A DNA stretch of 64,000 nt. It comes from Icerya purchasi. Taxonomy: Eukaryota; Arthropoda; Insecta; Hemiptera; Monophlebidae. The translations under genes and the position numbers were made by a program. Where the stretch lies: NCBI GenBank assembly GCA_039619475.1, contig CM077116.1, positions 298,324,464-298,388,463 on the forward strand, written 5' to 3'. Each line of letters begins with the position of its first letter. The stretch's first letter is position 1. A model generated the notes under the pieces. The model did not search any database and was not told where the DNA came from. It worked only from the letters and a program-made list of their open reading frames with translations. Positions 55,871-64,000 of this stretch are shown here, piece by piece.

Positions 55871-56084
55871 ACACGGCGTTGTGTGATGGGTTCCCGAGAT
55901 GATTCTTAATGCAGAGTGGTGGATGGTATCCGGTTTTTTCAGGTTACTTCTGAGGAGTAAACCCGGCACCCATAAGTTAATCTGCTATCAAATTACAGGT
56001 CTACGAACCTGGCTGAGAGACGGTTCGGAATAATGGAGTTGTTTATTTGAAAAGGATTTCTGATCGTCCCCTATTAAAATCTAT
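55871..56084. other. junction between two LINE fragments
   Basis: No recognisable coding. Could be the 3' part of either neighbour. Confidence 0.4.
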
Positions 56085-58206
56085 CTACATTGTCCTTGCG
56101 GAGGAAAAGTTTAGACCATTGATTTCTGACCATTTTTGAAGTTTGGAGATAGTTTTCTGAAGAATTGAGTGAGATATTCGTGGATCACGAAATGCTAGGG
56201 AAATACTAAGGTCGTCAATGAAGATCCGGGCCGTTACTAGTGACCGATCGCAATCAGCAATAACAATGATATATATTATAAACAAGGTTATGCTAAGCGC
56301 GGAGCCTTGAGGTATGCTATTGTCGATGCGTACAGCATCAGAGACTTGCGAATCGATTTTGACCCGTATAGTTCGATCTGTTAAGTAGTTTTGAATGAAT
56401 CTTATCATTCTAGCTGCCACCTGCATTATTCGTAGTTTGTTTATGAGACCTTGCCACCAGAGGCGGTCATAGGCTTTTTCAATATCGAAGAATATAGTTA
56501 TCAGGTGCTGTTGGCTTTAAAACGCAAATAAGATTTTGCAGGCTCACCAGATGACACGATGTTGATTTAGCCTTTCGGCCTCTGGCTTGTATTGTGGAGA
56601 GGATATTCTTGGATTCACAAAAGGAGAGGAGACGTTTGTTAACCATTTTATCAAGTATTTTAGATAGTGTATTCAACAATAAGACAGGAAAGTAGCTACC
56701 GAGTAGTGAAGGATCCTTATTTTGTTTTAAGATCGGAATAGTTAATTGCCTCTTTCCTTAAGGTTGGAATGTTACCTTGTTCCAGATCTGGTTATAATTG
56801 TTCAGCAGATATAGCACTTCCGCCATGTGATGGAACTTTAGCATGAAAGGATGGATGGAATCTGCACTAGGTGCACTTGCCTTCAGCTTGTTGTCCAAAG
56901 CAAAATTTAACCAGGACAAGGAGAACGGTCGATCGTACTGGTCCATACTGTTGGAAGGTAGCGACAAAAAGGACGATGAATAATAATTCGTTAAAAAAGC
57001 TTCGGAGAAATGCTTTGCTAGTATAGATTCAACTGATGCCGTATCTGATATGATGTTGTTATTGGTCTTGATATAGATCGGGGTTGGTGGCCACTGTCTT
57101 CCGTTAAGAGATTTTATTTTCCGCCAGGTAGATGCGGCTGGTTGACGCATCATTAATTGACGACATAAACTGGAGCCAGGCTTCATGTTTTTTCGCCCTG
57201 ATAATATGACGGGCTAATGATCTACACTTCATGGATTCGATTAGATTCTGGTCAGCTTTTGTCGATTTATACTTTCTCGGGGCTCGCTTTCTGTTCGTTA
57301 TTGCCTTTCTCACTTCGTTTCACCATCAGGGGCCCCTGCGTGTATGCACAGCCGCGGATGACTTCGGTATTTTTGCATCTGCTGCTTTGTATATCGTCTG
57401 TATGTATGTCTTTAGGTTCTCTTCAATGAATGGGACGGGCTCGAAATTTTTTAAACAGGCTTTCTTTGAAGCCTTTCCAGTCCGCTTTGTGGAACATACA
57501 CCTTTGCATGGTCGGGTGATTTCCGGGAGCCGGGGCCGACAGCTACCAATGTCAGCTGACATGATAATGAGGAAGCGGTCACTCGAGTGGAGGGTATCTA
57601 AGACGTGGGAAGAAATTATTAGGTAAAGTGCGACGGTGTACAGAGCTAGGTCAATGATTGAGAATGTTTTCACCGTGGAGTCGAAATGGGTGGGACCAGT
57701 TGGCGGAAGGAGGGCATAGTCGTCACTGACGAGAATATCCGTGTTATGGCCAAGCCATGGTGATTTGTTGAAGCCGATCCCCAAATCGGAGAGTGAGCAT
57801 TAAAGTCTCCTAAGATTATTGAGGGAGAAGTAAGTTGCTTTGCGGTAACGCACAGCTGTAGATTGCTGACGTTGCTGTACGGGGGTAAGTAGAAATTATA
57901 TATGGATATCACATATTAAGACAGATATCGCTAACGCTTGAAGAAGCGTTGATATTGTTATCATCTGAGCTGTGATTGAGACGTGCACGAGCGTTGCCAC
58001 GCCCCTACAAGCTCGGTTACATAAAGTGTAGTATTTCTCGAAGGTGATGTAGTGTTGGGGGAAATAGGATCCAGGGGACATGAGATATGAGTTTCTTGCA
58101 AACAAATGACCGCAGTGTTATGGGTTGCGATAAGATGTTTTAGTTCCGTTTTATTGTTGTAGAGGCCTCTGCAGTTCCACTGGAGTATGGTGTCCTTACT
58201 TCGCAT
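56085..58206 (-). mobile_element. I/LOA-type LINE ORF2: endonuclease to RT, 3'-truncated
   Basis: Minus strand, frame broken several times. MRSKDTILQWNCRGLYNN and VICLQETHI start the APE endonuclease at 58206. SIYNFYLPP, ILGDFNAHSPIWGS, HFDSTVKTFSIIDLALYT and HSSDRFLI continue it (57900-57600). Linker: RKYKSTKADQNLIESMKCRS and WRKIKSLNGRQWP. RT: ASAPSADSIHPFMLKF, DKMVNKRLLSF, FFDIEKAYDRLWWQGLINKL (motif A, about 56430-56500), IDNSIPQGSALSITLFI (motif B) and ARIFIDDLSISL (catalytic box, FIDD). Homology ends just after NGLNFSSA at about 56085, so thumb, RNase H and 3' UTR are missing. Loss of the 3' end is unusual for a LINE and implies a later deletion or breakpoint. Dead. Confidence 0.88.
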
Positions 58207-58517
58207 TTCTGATACAACTTAGTAAACGTGTCTTGTGCTAATTGATGTTTATTAAACAGGCATACGTAGGGGACTGCATCTGTATATCGATAAATCGATT
58301 ACAATAACAGTTTCAAGCGTAGTCTTTTGCGTGTATAGTTATAATAATTGTCTAGAGCACTATGCCTATGCCTGTACAGCTAAAATGTACGATTAGGTAA
58401 TTACCTACGCTCAGGAACTGAGTATGGGGCACTAAGACGATGAATTTATTGACACAATAATTAAATTTATGTAAAAATATGTTTGATCAGCGCCAACAGG
58501 GCTTATGCACGCTAAAA

Positions 58518-58518
<1 letters not shown>
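58207..58518. other. possible 5' part of the LINE, nothing recognised
   Basis: Upstream flank of the minus-strand LINE. No ORF1 zinc-knuckle motif was found. Confidence 0.4.

Positions 58519-58562
<44 letters not shown>
58519..58562. repeat. (AAT)n microsatellite
   Basis: About 14 AAT units. Confidence 0.95.
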
Positions 58563-60559
58563 GTAAATTACCGCAGTTTTTGTTATTAATTAAGGTTGTA
58601 TCTCCGGTTAGTCTATAATGAATGACAGAATTTTGATACTATTATAAATTTGCAACTATTACGCGTAATCCTATGGAAGTGTTGTTACCACCATGATATA
58701 GTTGGTTAGGCTTCATTCAGGCAGGACACCTGAATTCTTAAACAGCCGGACATTTTTTTTTTTTTTTAACAATTAGTGAGTTTCAGTAAGAATTATAAAT
58801 TCGCCGTTTCTTTAAATAACATGAAAAACCACCATTTAGAATATAATAATATGCAATATTATAAACGTTCGCGCATTTTTTTTTTTATTCCAATATATAA
58901 ATAGCATAATTGATTGGTATAAGGTAAAGCTGAATTTCCATATAAGAGTGTTATAAAAAAGGAGCCGAGCTATATAAATAAGCGCTTTTGAAAATTTTTC
59001 AAGACAAAGTATTTAGAAGAAAGTAGAAATACGAAGAACGAGAATGATTTATATGAAAACGGAACAGGCAATAGTATTGCAAAAATATAAGAAGCTTTGC
59101 AAGAAATTAAATCATTTTTTATGCACGTCGTAGAATATTTCGATTGTTGAAAAATCGTTATTTACGATTCGAGGAAATTTTTGTCAGTGGGCGATGAAAG
59201 ATTTTCTTTTTTGAGTTTTCTCTTTTTTTTTTCGAAAAAAATATTTTTTACCTTACAGAATAGATTTATTTCTTTACATTATTACTGTTTACAACGTGCA
59301 ATGGTTTCCTATAGTTATTGTCCATCGCGTTCGCAATTTTTATCTCTTTCTCTCTCTGATGATCGTTCGTAAAACCCCTTCAACCGAGCTTTTATTATCA
59401 AAAGTCAAAAATAAGTTTTTTTAAAAGTGTGCATCTTTTCAACTCCTCATAAGATGGGCGCAACTTTTATAATTTTATTTTGCAATGTTTCAGCTGTAAC
59501 TACCAGGTAGGCCAATAATTTCCAGCACAAGAACATTTGAAAACAAGCATTATTTATTTATTTCCACTAATTAATTTTTAAACAGTTGGACTGTTTGTAA
59601 AATTCGTAGCACTTGAACGAGACTTAATCGCGTTACAATAATGATATAGTATAAGGCGCTTAAAGTTAGTTCACAAAATTTTGCGTGCCAATATGCACAA
59701 TGAACAGAAAATATTAAAAAAAAAACAAAAAAAAACACAAATAATTTGAATTACAAATGATTTAAATTTATAAATAGTAATAAAAAAGACGAGTTTACTT
59801 CATCAAAAACATTTAGTATGTTAGTTGCTTAGAATATAATCGTTTAAATTCCGACCAGTAGTATTATGATTGCGGAGCAAAGTTTCAAATTTATTTTTCA
59901 GCCGTACCAAGTATAAAAACTTTTAAATAAGTATTTACAACTAATCGCGAATATCATCAATTTGCTGGACCAGATCGGAGTTGCATGATATTTTTGCAAA
60001 CAATAAGTTTATCAGAACTCTATGCTTAAGCAGGATTTTCGATTAATAATGGGGTATAAAGTTGCGATGGCTCCATTTATTTTTACTTTAGCATGTTCGA
60101 AGTGTTCGTTTAATTATTTACCTTAGATGATAACTGCTAAATGACGAACGTGATTTGACCTTGCAATCCGGATATCTTCAATGGTCACTTGACTTAGGGA
60201 ATGGAATGTTTACGAGTGAAAATCATACGGCTCTAGATTTAGTCAGATTAATTTTCATTTACTAAAAATTTTGAGATACGAAAATTGTTCAATTTGTGAG
60301 TAGTAAAAGTTTTCAATGCGATACAATATTTGAGTAATTTTGACTAATTAGATTGAAAAGAGGGGAGGTAAGTCCTTTAGGTGTACGTTAATATAGAAGG
60401 CCCCAGCGACAGCTGTTCGGGAATTTCTTTTTTTTTTTCTTTTCTTTTAAGGCGCTCGATAGCCTTACTCATTTGCGTTATTACGGTAAACTATAGATTA
60501 TTATAAATATTATACACGATTTCAGGAAGTTAATTAATATTATAAGCATTAACGGGAAT
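58563..60559. other. no recognisable gene
   Basis: AT-rich DNA with T tracts near 58753-58767 and 60427-60440. No domain recognised. Confidence 0.5.
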
Positions 60560-61690
60560 TATATATGTCTAATGCTTAAATTATTATTGCCGCAATATGT
60601 TCGTATTTTCTCTCATAATTTGCAGAATCTATTAATATATTATGTATTAATAGTTGGCATTGGCATTTTAAAAGCCAGTCCGGTATTTCAGATATACGTC
60701 AGTCTGCTGTGTCCAGTTCTTAAACTATCTATTCGGCGGAACGACGTTTGCCAGTTCGACAGCAGTGGTTTAACAGCATGAATAGTTTGGTTCCGCTGCA
60801 GCGTTGTTCCAATTTTGCTACCATCCTTTACTTTTTTATATATAAGCCAACGTTGATGTGTTTTAGAGCGATATTGATTAAAATAGTTGTTGCTATATTT
60901 TTTCTAGAGGCGGTTTCAGATAGTTTGACAGTTAATCCGGTGCACAGGATTTTGCTGCGTACACCTACCGATCACGGTGTTGCAGATTTTGCTTTATATA
61001 ATTCTAGGTATACAAGGCATCAATTGTTTTCAATTGTTTTCTATGGAGAGTGATAGTTGGAAGAAATATTTTAACGTTAGGAAGTTCCGATATAATCTAA
61101 AGGCTTGAGTAGATAAATTTCCACGAGTAAGTTGGATGTCTGGTTCTAAGATTCCTACGATGGGTCGCATGTTAATCACATTAGATTTTTATATATCAAT
61201 AATAGTGATTTTTTATCTGTACTTTACTTTGTAGAGAGCACCATTTTTAATATGTTTAATATTTTTTTTCGAAATATTTCGTCTAGAATAATTGGAGATG
61301 AGTCGACGACCAATTTAACTTCCTGTCAAAAGTTTTTATAGTTTCTGATGTTTATATGGCTCTTCCAGATATTCGAATACGACACGATGACGGTGGTAGT
61401 GATCCTGCACTTTTTCGAATGTAATCCGTTTTACTCGCCGAGAAGATTAGGTATTTTGTTTTTCTGGTGGTTTTCAATGATTTTAAAGTGATTTCCTGAT
61501 AGGCAATCAGCTCGAGAGACCCCATGTTGAACCGGCAAGTTAGAGCCTCTCCTGTGGTGTCCCATTTTTAAGCGTTGTATTTCGGGCAACGTACTAACCT
61601 TATCTGAAACAATCTATTCTGTAGGTATCCTCTTATGAACATTGACAGACGTCTCTTTATGCCTCATTCGGACGAATTGTTGACTATTCT
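60560..61690 (-). mobile_element. I-type LINE, RT to C-terminus, heavily decayed
   Basis: Minus strand. From 61690 downward: MFIRGYLQNRLFQIRL (block before motif B), KWDTTGEALTC (decayed G.PQG..L), IFSASKTDYIRKKCRI (the FS..KT...F block after the catalytic box), TFDRKLNWSS (LTFD.KL.W..H), then HQRWLIYKK, IHAVKPLLSNW and SFRRIDSLRTGHSRLTY (counterpart of LTRLRIGHTRLTH). These are ordered as in I-type polymerases with RNase H, each in a damaged frame. The plus-strand frames of 69 and 101 codons at 60572-61053 are shadows. Confidence 0.72.
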
Positions 61691-62031
61691 CCTGTTTTGA
61701 AAATGTGGTAGTAACTTGTAAGCAAACTCAAAAAAAGTTCTATTGCGTACGTAGCTTCTAATTAGTTTAATAAAGTACATCGGAAAACGTTTATAAGTGA
61801 TACTGTAGGTACTGCTATATTATTTACTATTTGCAATCATGAATTTTCATTTTAGTGATGAAGATTAAACAATTCTTCTGCTAGTGCAATTTCTGCGGAA
61901 AAGTGTAACTTTTTTTGTTCTTTATTTATTTCATGTCGGAACTTTTAATTTAGTATTAATTTTAATAGCGCTACAATTTCTCCGAGTCTAAACACTTATG
62001 CTACAATGAAATCTTTCCTAGGACAGTAAAC

Positions 62032-62062
<31 letters not shown>

Positions 62063-62204
62063 TTCGGGTAATATAATGACGTACACTCGGTGCTCCTGTT
62101 AATATCTTGTTTTCTTTTTGACAGGCAATAAACTATTTAGCCATCGTTCAGTCATTCTTCAGTATGTGTTAATGACAGAGTCATTTCTGCACGGCAGTTA
62201 ATGT
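61691..62204. other. spacer with a long A/T homopolymer
   Basis: Contains an A27-28 run at about 62031-62058. No coding seen. Confidence 0.5.
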
Positions 62205-62530
62205 GAAAAAAAAGTTTTCTCCTTGTAGGTTCGTCATACATTAGCCCAAAAATTAGGAAAAGATAGGAAAGTGTAATTAGATCTTTCAGCGATCAAGGAT
62301 AGCAGAGACAGAACGGATACAAAAGCCGGTATAACAAAAGGAGAAGGAAAGGAGAAGATGAAGGGCGTGCTATAAGGCGCATCCGTTATTAAAAGTGACG
62401 AGAAGATAGAGGAACGTTTACCAGCGATGGGAAAGCATTGAAAAAAGATATGATCAGTATGCCACGCGTAAAAAGAGTATTAAAAGGGTAGAAAGCACAA
62501 AATGGACAATATATAAGCAGCTTACAGCTT
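62205..62530 (-). mobile_element. I-type LINE copy 3: Cys/His knuckle to 3' end
   Basis: Minus strand. LLIYCPFCAFYPFNTLFTRG, then after a shift TDHIFFQCFPIAGKRSSIFS, then APYSTPFIFSFPSPFVIPAF and SVLSLLSLI. These align with CDANHVLFECSGLSRERELL and APFNASYVLSLP of copy 1 (31990-33950). The 3' UTR contains the same tgggctaatg word. Only the last ~110 codons remain. Confidence 0.75.
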
Positions 62531-64000
62531 CAGGCCATTGTAAATGGAATAAAAAAAACAAAAAACGAATCACTATATAAGACCTCACCGTATTCGGCGA
62601 AAATTAATTTTAATAAACGTGGGTAAAAAATAAAAACTAATAATTTCGTTGTATAGTATGCTTGGTAGTAACTCGAGAGGGTCATCTTTAAACAAGTCGA
62701 AATCGATAATTATGCAACGGAAAAGGATTACAAGGAAAAACTAACTTAATATCGCCGTTTGAAGTTGTATTTTAACATAATTTATTGAATTATGTCGGAA
62801 GTATCTGGACCAAATTATGTTATAACCGGTACTGCAGTCCTGCCGTTAAGATAACCGACAGAGAATTTCCATCGCAAAGGTATAATATGGTTCAAATGAC
62901 CGCTGTTTAGCTGTTAACAATCACGTTCGAAGCAGAGACATGTTTCCTACTGTGAATAAGATTCCCCGATTTTTCGACTTCTCAAACAATCCCTAAGATG
63001 TGACCGGAGTATTTTCTCTTCTCTCAGAGAATCTTAAATGCTAACTGCTTTTACATTTCAACACCAATACGGTTATTTTGTGATTGTATTTATAGAATCA
63101 CTTTAAAAAGATCATCGTCATCGGAGCGACTGATAGTTTTACAATTTTGTTTCATTAAAAACGGAGAAATTAGATACACGTCGCTCCTATATTTGTAAGT
63201 GAACCGAAGCAGAAGGAAAATAATTTAAACATACACGGAAATGGCCGCTTCATTGGCGTCACTTTTTAAAATTTGAAAAAATTAATTTCTTCTCCAAGTC
63301 GCTTCAAAACGTAGTTTCATCTTCGCAAACAATGTTCTTCAAGCATTAGTCCTTTAACATCGCTATCGAGCACATCTTTTTGCAAAATTCGGGTTCCTCC
63401 GCCCGGATATTTGCGAGATTAAAGCGAATTTTCTTACTAAATTACTACGAAAGACACGGTCGGCTTCTAACTGATCAACTCTAAATTACGAATGCGATAC
63501 ACTTTGACCGAAATTTTCCGAAATTGTAAACTTCGTTCTGCGCAGACTCAGAGCTGATCAACCGTAGATTATACGGATTACATTAATGTCATAAATCGGA
63601 ACAAAGTTGAGATTACTCGGTTACATTTCAGTTTTACGGTAATCCATTAGCCATAATTTCCTTCCCTATAAAATCGTATTCTCCTAAATTTTCTGTCACG
63701 TTTAAATTTGTATGAAATCGTTCTCGATCGGCTTACTGTTTTCTAAAACACCCTACCTGACATGGATTTAAATGGTTTTATAAATAACCACGCAAAAGCC
63801 TGGAAATGGACATTCGTTTTGTTGCAAGTTATTTCAAAAAAGTTTACTTTCATAACTAAAGCGAATGCAGTAAAAATTACGCCTGTCAACTTAATTTTTA
63901 TTGGAAATTGTAAAATGTTGGCCCCGCTCACGTCGATGCTCCGGATTAATAAAACAATTTTTTCAGGCCAAATTTAAATTTTACCTTACGCCTCCGAACT
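62531..64000. other. no recognisable gene
   Basis: AT-rich DNA to the window edge. A 71-codon frame at 63762-63977 has no domain. Confidence 0.5.

Noticed and set aside
60572..61053. Plus-strand hydrophobic frames of 69 and 101 codons
   Set aside because: The minus strand of the same stretch carries ordered LINE motifs, so these are shadows.

Overview
The window looks like AT-rich nuclear DNA from an arthropod, most likely an insect and possibly a hemipteran. The basis is the repeat content: jockey-, I-, RTE- and Daphne-like LINE remnants, mariner, a Tc1-type element with long terminal repeats and a Helitron-like element, plus long A/T homopolymers and TA, AAT and CA microsatellites. There is no operon-like packing, no ribosome-binding-site pattern and no rRNA. 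I could not identify any conserved host gene. Nearly every long or conserved reading frame belongs to a mobile element. The species call is inference and was not tested.

Layout. 0-9 kb: microsatellites, two copies (A 1548-1990, B 8211-8588) of a short dispersed repeat with a 17-bp inverted repeat and two GC-rich hairpins, and a Helitron-like element (3637-5088). 9-15.7 kb: jockey RT debris (9152-9600), two units of a ~290-bp satellite (9725-10215), a foldback element with 135-bp arms (10431-10820), a frameshifted LINE C-terminus (11730-12310), one copy of a ~180-bp dispersed repeat (14828-15010) and a jockey RT scrap (15225-15431). 19-22 kb: two non-LTR elements tail to tail (19095-19782 plus strand, 19770-20890 minus strand), repeat copy C (20917-21279) and a jockey C-terminus (21560-21850). 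22-31.9 kb: mostly unannotatable intergenic or intronic DNA, with a 13-14-bp minisatellite and an RNA-like hairpin at 28.1 kb.

31.9-40.7 kb: an I-type LINE with RT and RNase H in one frame, broken by a single TAG (31990-33950); a Daphne-like LINE that lost its RT core (35645-37570); a candidate 599-bp solo LTR with a perfect hairpin-like inverted repeat (38091-38689); a 72-bp (24-codon) triplicated repeat (39290-39505); and a second, minus-strand copy of the RNase H LINE (39640-40700). 42.9-47.2 kb: a dead mariner (42989-43756) and a dead DDE transposase end (46563-47020) fused to a 101-bp tandem duplication. 51.5-53.6 kb: the main array of the ~290-bp satellite, with a poly-G tract at a fixed phase.

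53.7-58.2 kb: the best-preserved element of the window, a 1716-bp Tc1-family transposon with ~235-bp terminal inverted repeats, TA target duplication and an intact 355-aa DD34E transposase (53738-55453); then a second copy of the ~180-bp repeat, a LINE scrap and a 3'-truncated minus-strand LINE (56085-58206). 60.5-62.5 kb: two more decayed I-type LINE ends.

The genes do not form a pathway. The region is a layered transposon landscape in which only the Tc1-type element looks recent and potentially functional. Reading frames shorter than about 100 codons with no family resemblance were left out as chance.
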